Positions 44,921-53,433 of a stretch of 64,000 nucleotides of DNA are shown here, one piece after another. Every line of letters begins with the position of its first letter. The stretch's first letter is position 1. Below the pieces are notes generated by a model. It searched no databases, was not told the DNA's origin, and saw only the letters and a program-made list of their open reading frames with translations. This stretch comes from Vibrio breoganii (GTDB taxonomy: Bacteria > Pseudomonadota > Gammaproteobacteria > Enterobacterales > Vibrionaceae). The position numbers were made by a program, and so were the translations under genes. Where the stretch lies: positions 1,116,001-1,180,000 of the forward strand of contig NZ_CP016178.1 of the NCBI RefSeq assembly GCF_001677275.1, read 5' to 3'.

Positions 44921-45821
44921 GCCAAGATATATTTTTGTCGACTTGCCCGAAGCGCTTAGAGAAGACCCATTTACTATCGGTATTATCAGAAAGCTATTGG
45001 ATTTCCTCACCGTCTACAAAGACTATCGAATTGTTTATGACGAAGAATACGTACCTAATGCAGCCAATGTTATTACCTTCAATCCCATAATTAATGGTGA
45101 CCGGAAGTCGTTGGAAGTGGCTTATTTTAATCGCACATCAGACTTTAAGCACTTGGATCGTAGCTATTTGATTGAGCCTACTACTGCCCTGCATTCAACC
45201 ATGGCAGTGATGCTTGATGACCTTCTCGATGCGTTTAAGATTGATATCGCAAAACCTGTCATCGCCAAGCAAGTGAGTGAATTGCCGGATAACCAAGCAG
45301 CTCTGCACCACATAATGGAGTCCCTTGGGCATGGGCTTCTGGCGGAATATGCCGAATCCATTAAAAGTGTTAGGAAAGCCTATGAAATAGAACCCGATAA
45401 CCACTTGATCGCATCAGATAGATACATTTTCGAGCTTTCTAGTATCTTCGTTACGCAAGCTTCAGCCTCCAAAGCAAAGGTTGAGAAGCTAAATCAAGAA
45501 ATGAAATCTCAATTAATGAGTATGGAGGCTGCTCCAGATTCATATCGAGTCTATGACGCTCTTGCCGCCTATTATTTAACGTTGGATGAACCACTCAAAG
45601 CTCGAGGTTATCTAGATAAGATACCGAATCATCACTACAGTATGTTCTCAACGGTGATCTACGCGAAGATAGAGGAAAGCTTAGGCAATCCAGCATCAGC
45701 GGAAGAATACTATTATGAGACAATTCGAGAGTCAGGATCACCCGCTGTTCTCGATTTAGCGAGAAAGTTATTCTTCCACAGCAATCTAAAGGATATCGAA
45801 GCTAAGATTCAATCCAACTAA
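44841..45821 (+). CDS. Probable periplasmic sensor domain of the same regulator (frameshifted)
   Basis: The frame begins without a credible start (TTG at 44841) inside the 3' end of the preceding frame. It encodes up to 326 residues: a domain with YIFVDLPEALREDPFTIGII, then TPR-like helices from about residue 155 (ESLGHGLLAEYAESIKSVRK, YDALAAYYLTLDEPLKARGYL). It has neither signal peptide nor membrane span of its own, as expected for the C-terminal sensor domain of a CadC-like protein whose span lies in the preceding frame. Dropping one base of AAATCAG would join the two into about 520 residues, near the 512 of CadC. Confidence 0.75.
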   Translation: MQRNQPADVTSNQVASNSQEIHYLSLEPRYIFVDLPEALREDPFTIGIIRKLLDFLTVYKDYRIVYDEEYVPNAANVITFNPIINGDRKSLEVAYFNRTSDFKHLDRSYLIEPTTALHSTMAVMLDDLLDAFKIDIAKPVIAKQVSELPDNQAALHHIMESLGHGLLAEYAESIKSVRKAYEIEPDNHLIASDRYIFELSSIFVTQASASKAKVEKLNQEMKSQLMSMEAAPDSYRVYDALAAYYLTLDEPLKARGYLDKIPNHHYSMFSTVIYAKIEESLGNPASAEEYYYETIRESGSPAVLDLARKLFFHSNLKDIEAKIQSN

Positions 45822-45826
45822 ACATC

Positions 45827-45865
45827 ACCCCTCCATATCCGAATAAAACTAGGATATTGAGGGGT
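45827..45865 (+). terminator. Terminator after the regulator
   Basis: ACCCCTC and ATATCC (45827-45840) pair with GGATAT and GAGGGGT (45852-45865) with one mismatch; TTTCATTT follows. Confidence 0.75.
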
Positions 45866-45949
45866 TTCATTTCACTTGATTAGACTCGATAGATCACCGC
45901 CCAAGTAACCCGTAATTTGCGTTACCCAAGATTATCTAATCATGGCTAT

Positions 45950-46624
45950 CTAGCTCTTTTCTTCATACGCTACATGCATCACAAAGTCGATGGTTTGGCT
46001 CGTGATCTGCTGAACGTTCTTTTCCAACATCTTTAGGGTGATTTTAGAGTCGTCATTTTCGAGAACGCCATTGTCATTCACTACAAAGACGCGTCGACCG
46101 ATAAGCTCTTTGCTCTTTTCATCCACTAGATCAACGCTTGCAACCATTCGAACTGAACGATCTCGAATACCAGTGGCGTATTTAATCGCACCAATTACCG
46201 TACCCACAGGAATGAACTCAGTCACACGCAAGTCTTCCGGAATATCTTCAATGTCATACAAAGTCACGCTCACATCCATGGTCCGATTTGGTAACATCTT
46301 GGTTTGATAACTTGGCAGTTTGGATGCAATGCGTTGAGACAAGGTATCTTGTAATTTAGTTGCGAATTCTTGCTGCACCGCTCCTGAAGTATGACCATTA
46401 ACACCGGTCTTATCGATGTTTACTTTTTCGAAGGTAAACTCATTAAATTCAAACTGGTCGGCACCTTCTACAATCCAAGACATGCCAGCATTGCCATCTT
46501 TGAAATTGCTTTCTACGAAGTAGTGTTTGGTATCAATATCTTTCATTTCTTCGGTATTTGGCAGCGAACTCGCGCAACCAGTAACAAGCAAAGACAGGGG
46601 TAAGAATAGGTGATGTAGCTTCAT
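45950..46624 (-). CDS. Outer-membrane lipoprotein of unknown function, possibly DUF3313-like
   Basis: Lipoprotein of 224 residues. MKLHHLFLPLSLLVTGCASS is a lipoprotein signal with Cys17 as the lipidated residue. The body has VSVTLYDIEDIPEDLRVTEF, VGTVIGAIKYATGIRDRSVR and VASVDLVDEKSKELIGRRVF, a pattern that reminds me of DUF3313 proteins; this is a weak assignment. The ATG at 46624 follows GAGGTTACC and begins the signal; the longer frame is rejected. The leader carries a TGAGGT hairpin described separately. Confidence 0.8.
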   Translation of the reverse strand: MKLHHLFLPLSLLVTGCASSLPNTEEMKDIDTKHYFVESNFKDGNAGMSWIVEGADQFEFNEFTFEKVNIDKTGVNGHTSGAVQQEFATKLQDTLSQRIASKLPSYQTKMLPNRTMDVSVTLYDIEDIPEDLRVTEFIPVGTVIGAIKYATGIRDRSVRMVASVDLVDEKSKELIGRRVFVVNDNGVLENDDSKITLKMLEKNVQQITSQTIDFVMHVAYEEKS

Positions 46625-47024
46625 GGTAACCTCAGTGTTGGAATTCAATATTGTCACTCCCCGTATTCGTATTTCTAGGAAGTCGTTATGCACCTCAGTG
46701 CGTTGAGGTGAAGAATTCTATGTGGTTGAGGATTCAATAAATCATTAGCGCATAATATTGAATCAATAATCGCTAAGGTTAATATAAAACGTTTAAATAC
46801 AGTTGGTTAAACCAAGAATTACAATGATTTTAGTTCGATAAACTTTGCTAACGAAGCCATATTAAACGGCCGATTTATCATATCTAAATAACTTTATGCG
46901 CTAGAGGTAGGCAAAGATTGAGCAAGGAAGGGTCAGATGAAGAAGAAGCACAGACGAACAGCCCTAACTCTGCTAAATTAAGGCTGCTGATTTGCGTTGT
47001 AATGTGTTCTTGGATGGCTAAGTT
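46625..47024. other. Gap between secF and the lipoprotein gene
   Basis: About 400 bp without a gene. It holds the lipoprotein leader and the two inverted pairs noted above, and the 3' end of the sec operon. CAGCC and GGCTG near 46963-46990 could form a weak hairpin. Confidence 0.35.
46691..46710 (-). promoter_or_regulatory. Leader hairpin upstream of the lipoprotein gene
   Basis: CACCTCA and TGAGGTG form a perfect 7-bp stem. The same CACTGAGGT occurs again as the ribosome site of the lipoprotein gene, so one CACCTCA strand could pair with either copy. A 9-bp inverted pair GATTCAATA/TATTGAATC lies further upstream at 46731-46764. Confidence 0.35.
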
Positions 47025-47927
47025 TTAAGGCGCGGCGTCTACCTCAACAGGTTGATAGTGCTTCGCTTCTAGGTTCAACCATTCAGGCAATACAGTACCA
47101 ATAGAAATTGAAGACCAAGTACCTGAAAGGACACCAATGAACATTGCGGTGGAGAAACCTGCCAGCGCAGAACCGCCCATCACCCACAATGCCCCAACCG
47201 TAATCAAGGTAGTACCCGAGGTCACCATAGTGCGTGAGAAGGTCGCAATAACCGCTTGGTCGTTGACCCACTTGGCACTCTTATCTTGCTTGGCCACCAG
47301 CAGTTCACGAATCCTATCGGCAATGATGATTGAGTCATTCAATGAGTACCCAAGAATCGCCAGAATAGCGGCAAATACCGTGAGGTTAAACTCCATCTGA
47401 GCCAGCGCGAAGAAGCCTAGTACCAGTATCACATCATGAAATAGCGCAAACAACGAACCACTCGCCAGTCGCCATTCAAATCGGAAGCAAAGGTAACCCA
47501 GTATCGACAAGATTGAGATCATCAATGCCAACCCACCTTGCTCAAATAGGTCTTGTCCTACCTGAGAACCAACGATGCTATTGCTCACTACATCCACCTG
47601 ATCAGAGTAAGACGATAGCACTGAGCCTACATCCACAGCATCTGAACCATCTTCAGGAACCGAGTAGCGAATTACCCAACGCCCCTCTTCTCCGGCAGAG
47701 GTGACACTCACAGACTCTCCCATTTCAGGCTGGAGCTGTTTCATTATTTGGTTGCTCGACAGTGATTTGTCGAGCTGTACTTCAGTGACCATACCGCCGG
47801 TAAAATCTAAGCCAAGGTTTAGCCCCTTAAGGCCAATAGCCGCGATAGCAACCACTGTGAGTAGTACTGAGACAACAGTAGTGAAGTAACGAACTTTACG
47901 AATATTGTGTTTAAAAAACTTAACCAT
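47025..47927 (-). CDS. secF: Protein-export membrane protein SecF (SecDF2 type)
   Basis: Inner-membrane subunit of 300 residues that works with SecD to pull exported proteins out of the Sec channel. GLDFTGGMVTEVQLDKS lies in the first periplasmic domain; the last spans include YSLNDSIIIADRIRE and GTTLITVGALWVMGGSALAG. It starts 2 nt after secD ends. Since vemP stands directly upstream of secD, this pair matches the salt-regulated SecDF2 paralogue of marine Vibrio rather than the housekeeping yajC-linked copy. Confidence 0.94.
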   Translation of the reverse strand: MVKFFKHNIRKVRYFTTVVSVLLTVVAIAAIGLKGLNLGLDFTGGMVTEVQLDKSLSSNQIMKQLQPEMGESVSVTSAGEEGRWVIRYSVPEDGSDAVDVGSVLSSYSDQVDVVSNSIVGSQVGQDLFEQGGLALMISILSILGYLCFRFEWRLASGSLFALFHDVILVLGFFALAQMEFNLTVFAAILAILGYSLNDSIIIADRIRELLVAKQDKSAKWVNDQAVIATFSRTMVTSGTTLITVGALWVMGGSALAGFSTAMFIGVLSGTWSSISIGTVLPEWLNLEAKHYQPVEVDAAP

Positions 47928-47929
47928 GA

Positions 47930-49765
47930 TTACACCCTCACTTCACGGCGGGCATCTTGGCCCCAGATTAAATTGATCATCGCTCTTGAGGCAAAAACGC
48001 CAGTGAAGATACTGGTCAGAAGACCAAGACCTAAGGTCAATGCGAACCCTTGAATAGGACCATTACCGATGGAATAGAGGATCACTGCGGTGATCATGGT
48101 GGTGACATTGGCATCTAAGATGGTAGAAAGCGCACTATCAAACCCGGCATCGATAGATTGAGCAAAGCTGCGGCCTTCTCGCATCTTGTCTTTGATTCGC
48201 TCAAAGATAATAACGTTGGTATCGACTGCCATGCCCACGGTCAAAACTAAGCCCGCAATACCTGGCAGCGTTAGAACCGCGCCCGGCAACAGTGCAATAA
48301 GGCCTAACAAGCACAGCATGTTGCTACACAGTGCAACGTTGGCCACCCAGCCAAGTCTACGATACCAAACGGCCATAAACAGCAGCGTCATACCCATACC
48401 AAATGCCAAAGCAGCAAAACCATTTTGGATGTTTTCAGCACCAAGCGAAGCACCGATAGTGCGCTCTTCCACTATGGTAACCGGCGCAGTCAAAGAGCCC
48501 GCTCGCAACAACATTGCCAACTCTTGTGCTTCTTGCATTGAGCCAGATCCGGTGATTCTAAACTGACTGCCTAGCTGAGATTGAATAGTAGCGACGCTGA
48601 TCACTCGCTCACTACGTTCAGTCACGCCTTGCTCATTGGTTTGGTATTCTCGGTAGACCGTCGCCATAGGCTTACCAATGTGCGTAGCGGAAAAGTCACT
48701 CATCTTCTTGCCACCAGCGTGGTCAAGGGTGATGTTCACTTCTGAAAGCCCAATCTCATCCATGCCAGAGCGCGCATTGGTAATATGCTCGCCTGCAAGC
48801 ACAGGTCTCTTCTCAAGGACAACCGAGCGACCATCATTATCTTTGAGTACTAAGTTTTGACGGCTGTAGGCTGAAGAGCCACTTTTGACCTCATAAAATG
48901 CAAGGCTGGCAGTAGCGCCAATCACATTCTTAGCTTGAGCGGGGTCTTGAACGCCGGGCAGCTCGATGCGGATATTGTCCGTACCTTGCCTTTGCACCAT
49001 AGCCTCAGTAATACCTAGCTCTTCGATTCGGCCTCGCATGATCTGCAAGTTTTGTTGCACGATAGTGGACTGGAGTTCGGTTCGGCTTTGTTCATTTTGA
49101 GCCAAACTGAAGCCACTCGAACTTGCACTGATTTGCCAATCAGGGAAGTGAGTGCGTACATACTCCATCAGTTGTTGCTGAGCCTTAGAAGCACGTACAT
49201 TCACATTGATAGCATCAGCGCTACTTACTCGGACTTGTACATTTCTAATGGAGTTCTGACGCAGATGCGCCTTGATGTCCTCTACTATGGTGGATTGTTG
49301 TTCTTGCATCGCTTTATCAACATCAACGTGCAACAAAAATTGCACACCACCACGCAGGTCGAGCCCTAGTTTAATCGGGTTCATACCCATATTAGACAGC
49401 CATTGCGGTGCTACTGACTGATACGAGTAGGCAATGGATTCTTCAGAATACTGTTTGTTTAGAATGGTACGAGCGTGTGTTTGGTCAGACTCATTATCAA
49501 ACAGTAGCGAGATCTGGTTGTCTTGCTCCGTAGCAGACAAAACAGGGATACCCTGATCTTCTAGTGAACGTTTTAAGGTCTGAACTGAGGTAGTAAATAT
49601 CGCCTTTTCAGGCACTTGTATCTGTATTGCTGGCTTCTCACCAAACCATGTAGGAATGGCACTGAGCGTAAGGATGATCACAGTGGCAACAAGTACGACG
49701 TATTTCCAAGCAGAATAGTGATTGATGCGCTTTCTGCTTTTATGAGTTATGGCTTTGTTCTTCAT
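47930..49765 (-). CDS. secD: Protein-export membrane protein SecD (SecDF2 type)
   Basis: Inner-membrane subunit of 611 residues. The first span is near residues 20-40, then the large periplasmic domains with GLDLRGGVQFLLHVDVDKAM, RIEELGITEAMVQRQGTDNI and RIELPGVQDPAQAKNVIGAT, and a C-terminal membrane part with GMAVDTNVIIFERIKDKMRE. Start codon at 49765 with GGAGG about 12 nt before it. yajC and tgt are absent nearby, while vemP precedes it by 175 bp, so expression is probably controlled by VemP arrest that exposes the secD ribosome site. Confidence 0.94.
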   Translation of the reverse strand: MKNKAITHKSRKRINHYSAWKYVVLVATVIILTLSAIPTWFGEKPAIQIQVPEKAIFTTSVQTLKRSLEDQGIPVLSATEQDNQISLLFDNESDQTHARTILNKQYSEESIAYSYQSVAPQWLSNMGMNPIKLGLDLRGGVQFLLHVDVDKAMQEQQSTIVEDIKAHLRQNSIRNVQVRVSSADAINVNVRASKAQQQLMEYVRTHFPDWQISASSSGFSLAQNEQSRTELQSTIVQQNLQIMRGRIEELGITEAMVQRQGTDNIRIELPGVQDPAQAKNVIGATASLAFYEVKSGSSAYSRQNLVLKDNDGRSVVLEKRPVLAGEHITNARSGMDEIGLSEVNITLDHAGGKKMSDFSATHIGKPMATVYREYQTNEQGVTERSERVISVATIQSQLGSQFRITGSGSMQEAQELAMLLRAGSLTAPVTIVEERTIGASLGAENIQNGFAALAFGMGMTLLFMAVWYRRLGWVANVALCSNMLCLLGLIALLPGAVLTLPGIAGLVLTVGMAVDTNVIIFERIKDKMREGRSFAQSIDAGFDSALSTILDANVTTMITAVILYSIGNGPIQGFALTLGLGLLTSIFTGVFASRAMINLIWGQDARREVRV

Positions 49766-49940
49766 ATATAAGCTATCCCTCCATCCCTAAGGACAGAGTA
49801 AATTCAATTAATTTGGGCTATGACAGACAGGCGATATCGCACTATTTAAATAGTGGTAGGTTTGAGCTGAGTGTCATTGGAGATTCGCTGTAACCAGTAG
49901 ATAAAATCTAGCTAGCACACGAAAAATTAAGCGATTGGAA
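49766..49940 (-). promoter_or_regulatory. vemP-secD intercistronic regulatory leader
   Basis: In the V. alginolyticus system this stretch of mRNA folds to hide the secDF2 ribosome site until VemP stalls. Here the minus strand carries two clear palindromes, CACTATTTAAATAGTG and GCGATATCGC, followed by the ribosome site GGATGGAGGG. The pairing partner of the ribosome site was not identified by eye. Function is inferred from gene order. Confidence 0.5.
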
Positions 49941-50381
49941 CTATGAAGAGTATTGGCCGTTTAGAGCGACATACAGGGCATTACTGTCTTTCCAGCCACC
50001 AAGCCTGTGTGCACTCTTATCATGATGAAACGCAGCGCGAGATGCATGCCATTTAGCAGTAAATGCATAGGCGTCATCATTGAAACAAAATACGTTTGGA
50101 TTTGAGGTGTTGCGCGTTGAATTATTGCTGTCTAATTCTTGCTTAGGAGCAAAAACACTGCGCTGGTTTTGCACAATAGCCAGGGTATTGTGCTGCACGT
50201 ATGAGGTGCTTGCAGGTATTTCAGAGGTAGGAGCGGATTCTACTTCCAATAGCTGGCTATAAGCCACGAGCTGTTCGGCAGTAAACCCTGGCGCCTTTGC
50301 ATCAGACGCGAGTGCTTGCATAGGAGCAAGCGCTGCTACAAGTAGCAGTAGAACGAATTGTCTGATAGTAAATAAAGGCAT
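49941..50381 (-). CDS. vemP: VemP-like secretion monitor (translation-arrest peptide)
   Basis: Secreted regulatory peptide of 146 residues. A signal peptide (MPLFTIRQFVLLLLVAALAP and MQALA) precedes a polar middle region. The C-terminus HRLGGWKDSNALYVALN then GQYSS carries the arrest motif of V. alginolyticus VemP. Gln143 is followed by three residues, just as the stall site Gln156 is in the 159-residue VemP. When export is slow (low SecDF1 activity, low sodium), stalling lets secD-secF be translated; when export pulls the chain, arrest is released. It lies 175 bp upstream of secD on the same strand. The middle part is diverged and shorter than in V. alginolyticus. Confidence 0.9.
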   Translation of the reverse strand: MPLFTIRQFVLLLLVAALAPMQALASDAKAPGFTAEQLVAYSQLLEVESAPTSEIPASTSYVQHNTLAIVQNQRSVFAPKQELDSNNSTRNTSNPNVFCFNDDAYAFTAKWHASRAAFHHDKSAHRLGGWKDSNALYVALNGQYSS

Positions 50382-50689
50382 GAAACTCTCATCTGAAATA
50401 AATCGAACTCACCATTCGACGAGAGCATCGTAAGCGGACTCAGAGTGACTTACAACTAAAAACATGTAAATTCTCTTGCATAGTGAATTCAAAGAAATTC
50501 AGGCCAAAAAATTAACGAACAAAACTCCCATTAATTCTGCAATGATACGAAACCTCTTGGACATAATTCAACCGATTTAAATCTAGCCTAGATGTTTCTT
50601 ATGTAGGAAGCCGTCCATCAAACGGTAGTTTGCACTTTCGCCTAGATCCGTAAAATCAGCTCGTTTTTCAACCTGAACCGAGCTCTACA
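50382..50689. other. Divergent region between vemP and the outer-membrane protein gene
   Basis: 308 bp, must contain both promoters. No operator, RNA or repeat was recognised. Confidence 0.35.
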
Positions 50690-51907
50690 GTGACCAATTT
50701 TCGACACACCTCTTTTGCTGCACTCTTGTCTCTAAGCGTATTGCCTTCGGCTGCATTCGCTTCGTTTACCGATCCCGTCGATGGGCGATTTGATATGGGT
50801 GATTATCTCGCTGATAACGCTTATGGCTTTCTTCCCGTTCCCATCATCATAACCGAGCCTGCTGTGGGTTATGGCGGTGGCGTTGCGGGTTTGTTTCTGC
50901 ACGAAACCGATGAAGAAAAAGAGACACGTCAGAGATTGGCCAAAGAATCCCTCGATGGTGGTGCGCAGCTAATCCCACCCGCAATGACGGCCGTTGCTGC
51001 TGCAGGAACCGAAAATGGCACATGGGTGATAGCCGCAGGTCACCGACGCACTTGGAAAGAAGACAGTATTCGTTATATGGGTGGCGGCGCTATTGGTCAT
51101 GCAAACATCGATATCTACAATGATTTTGGCGGTCTACTCCCTCCAGACAAAGCCTTTAAGTTCGATACCGAAACCGATTTTGCCGTGTTGTTACAGCAAA
51201 TACAGTTTCGCCTCCCGAACACCAATTGGCTGTTAGGTGCGAAGCAAACATGGAGTAAATCGACCCTAGAGTCTTCTAATGGCGTGGTTGATAAAACACT
51301 GCAATTCATGGACTTAGATGAAACCATCAATTCAGGCTTAGGCTTAGTGTTGGAATACGATAGCCGTGACAACATGTTTTTCCCTACCAAGGGCTACTCT
51401 CTCAACGCAGATTATATGTGGCATAGAAAAGAGATAGGTGCTGATCACGATTACGATACTCTCTCTATCGAAGGGCAAGCCTTTGTTCCTATTGGCGAGA
51501 AATGGATCATTGCCTTTGCCGGAAGTTACGACTCCATTAGTAGTGACGAAACCATGCTCACTCCTACTTCGAACCCGTACATCGACCTGCGAGGCATCTC
51601 ATTGTTTCGCTATCAAGGGGATAAAGTGGCCACAGCGCAAACGCAGTTGATGTATCGTATCGACAATCGCTGGACGATCTTAGGCTTTTACGGTGTTGGC
51701 CATACTCGCAACGAAACCACCGGATTCGACCTTGGCGGGTGCCCAAGCAACTGCTTCACCTCGAAAACATCATCAACAACCGTTGACGCCTATGGCGCCG
51801 GTTTCAGATACCAAATTGCTCGTCGCTACGGCTTACACATGGGCGTCGACTTAGGCTTTAGTGATGAAGAGCAAGCACTCTATTTTACAGTGGGGACGGG
51901 GTTTTAG
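50690..51907 (+). CDS. BamA/TamA-family outer-membrane beta-barrel protein
   Basis: Secreted protein of 405 residues. The start is a GTG and is followed by a signal peptide (FAALLSLSVLPSAAFA). The mature protein begins with IITEPAVGYGGGVAGLFLHE and contains LVLEYDSRDNMFFPTKGYSL, the conserved strand of Omp85 surface-antigen barrels, and ends in GVDLGFSDEEQALYFTVGTGF with a terminal aromatic residue. No POTRA domains are present, so it is a short barrel-only member whose partner is unknown. The function is not known. Confidence 0.85.
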   Translation: MTNFRHTSFAALLSLSVLPSAAFASFTDPVDGRFDMGDYLADNAYGFLPVPIIITEPAVGYGGGVAGLFLHETDEEKETRQRLAKESLDGGAQLIPPAMTAVAAAGTENGTWVIAAGHRRTWKEDSIRYMGGGAIGHANIDIYNDFGGLLPPDKAFKFDTETDFAVLLQQIQFRLPNTNWLLGAKQTWSKSTLESSNGVVDKTLQFMDLDETINSGLGLVLEYDSRDNMFFPTKGYSLNADYMWHRKEIGADHDYDTLSIEGQAFVPIGEKWIIAFAGSYDSISSDETMLTPTSNPYIDLRGISLFRYQGDKVATAQTQLMYRIDNRWTILGFYGVGHTRNETTGFDLGGCPSNCFTSKTSSTTVDAYGAGFRYQIARRYGLHMGVDLGFSDEEQALYFTVGTGF

Positions 51908-51923
51908 GGATTAGAACCCGGCC

Positions 51924-52020
51924 CTGGGTTCTGGGTTCTGGGTTCTAGGTTCTGGGTTCTGGGTTCTAGGTTCTGGGTTCTAGGTTCTAGGTTCTGGGTT
52001 CTAGGTTCTAGGTTCTAGGT
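51924..52020. repeat. Heptanucleotide tandem array (CTRGGTT x 13.9)
   Basis: Thirteen full units of CTGGGTT or CTAGGTT plus one partial unit run without a gap just after the outer-membrane protein gene. GGG triplets are spaced so that the plus strand could form a G-quadruplex in the first 40 bp. The same unit occurs as a short run at 6415-6437. The next 33 bp hold palindromes CTAGGATCCTAG and GGACCCTGGGTCC, which may end transcription. Confidence 0.9.
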
Positions 52021-52060
52021 AACTAGGATCCTAGGGCCTAGGACCCTGGGTCCTTAAAAA
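52021..52060. terminator. Palindromic segment after the heptamer array
   Basis: CTAGGATCCTAG at 52023-52034 and AGGACCCTGGGTCCT near 52040-52054 are palindromic and followed by TAAAAA. They could act as a transcript end for the outer-membrane protein gene. The rest of the gap to 52234 shows nothing. Confidence 0.4.
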
Positions 52061-52234
52061 CAAATACAGTCTAAATTTTTGACGGTCGATGATCGATGCA
52101 ATGACTTTTAGAAGTGGATTTAGTCACAGTCAATCGACACTGAGGTTAAGCGCACCTTTACACTGCTATTCTTGTTCTGCTCAGGTAAACTTGTGCGTAT
52201 AAATGGAAAATCCATAAGGAAATAGATTTTATCC

Positions 52235-53401
52235 ATGCTAAAAAAGACTCAACACTTAACCATTGCTATTGTGGCTACCACCTTGGCGGCGTGTGGCTCT
52301 AATCATAATGAGCCTCTCTATTATCAAAGCGGTGAAAGCCTAAGCTCGTTTGATCAGAATACCTTCGAGGAGTATGTCTCTGAGACACAGGCCTGGATGC
52401 GCGCTGAACGGTATTACTTAACGGAAGATAAAGAACGCGAGATAGCGCTGAATTCCCCTAAGGAATACCGTCCCTCCAAAATGAATGGCGAGGCCATCTT
52501 ACTGGTTCACGGCTTGGGTGACTCTCCCTACTCCTTTATCGATATTGCGCAGCGACTTTCTGCTCAAGGTTATCTGGTTAGAACCATGCTACTGCCCGGT
52601 CACGGCACTAAGGTTGGCGACTTAAAACTGGTTTCTGCGAAGTTGTGGCAGCAAAGCGTAGAGCAGCAGATCAAACTGCTAAAGATGGAAGTAAACAGTG
52701 TTTGGCTTGGGGGATATTCAACTGGCGCAAACCTTGTGACCAGTTACGCACTGAACGATGACTCGCTTAACGGTCTGATCCTCTTCTCTCCTGCATTTAA
52801 AGCTCAGTCTAACCTTGCTCCTATGACCCAATGGGCACAATACTTTATGGATTGGGCTGACCAAGACCCAGAGGATAACTACTTACGCTACGGCTCTTTA
52901 CCAATGAAAGCGGCGGCCAGTTACTACGAGACAACGCAGCAAGTTCAACAACAGCTCTCAAAGGCGGGAAATTATGATAAGCCAGTTTTCATGCTTCTCA
53001 GCGAAGGGGACACTGTCATCGATAAAAGCTTTGCTGTGCAGCAGTTTACAACGACCTTTACCAACCCCAATTCGCACCTTGTTTGGCTTGGGGATAATCC
53101 ACCCAAAGACCAACGCGTATCAGCCTATAGCATGAACCTCCCTTCTTTTCGGGTTAGTGAGGGCTCACATATGGGCGGGTTGTTCTCACCGGATAATAAA
53201 GAATATGGCATCGAGGGCAAGGTTCGCATCTGCGATAATGGGCAACCCATTGAAGATACACTGAAATGCCAGTCTGGTGAGCCAGTTTGGTACTCTTCCT
53301 ATGGCTATTTAGAACCAGGAAAAGTCCACGCAAGGCTCACCTTCAACCCCTACTTTGACGAGAGCATTGAAGAGTTGGAAAAGGTGCTGTCGAAGCAGTA
53401 G
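52235..53401 (+). CDS. Lipoprotein alpha/beta-hydrolase
   Basis: Predicted esterase or lipase-like hydrolase of 388 residues anchored by a lipid. The signal peptide ends LAAC (Cys20). The fold shows ILLVHGLGDSPYSF (oxyanion loop), the nucleophile elbow GGYSTGA with Ser162, an Asp in LSEGDTVIDKSF and a probable catalytic His in VSEGSHMGG. It stands alone and converges on the MATE gene. It resembles monoacylglycerol-lipase-like proteins, but a natural substrate is not indicated. Confidence 0.87.
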   Translation: MLKKTQHLTIAIVATTLAACGSNHNEPLYYQSGESLSSFDQNTFEEYVSETQAWMRAERYYLTEDKEREIALNSPKEYRPSKMNGEAILLVHGLGDSPYSFIDIAQRLSAQGYLVRTMLLPGHGTKVGDLKLVSAKLWQQSVEQQIKLLKMEVNSVWLGGYSTGANLVTSYALNDDSLNGLILFSPAFKAQSNLAPMTQWAQYFMDWADQDPEDNYLRYGSLPMKAAASYYETTQQVQQQLSKAGNYDKPVFMLLSEGDTVIDKSFAVQQFTTTFTNPNSHLVWLGDNPPKDQRVSAYSMNLPSFRVSEGSHMGGLFSPDNKEYGIEGKVRICDNGQPIEDTLKCQSGEPVWYSSYGYLEPGKVHARLTFNPYFDESIEELEKVLSKQ

Positions 53402-53433
53402 CGAGCAGAGAAAGTTAACGCTTACTCACGCGA

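Noticed and set aside
51924..52020. CTRGGTT repeats as a CRISPR array or telomere
   Set aside because: No spacers, no cas genes; the array lies inside a chromosome-like gene order, not at an end.
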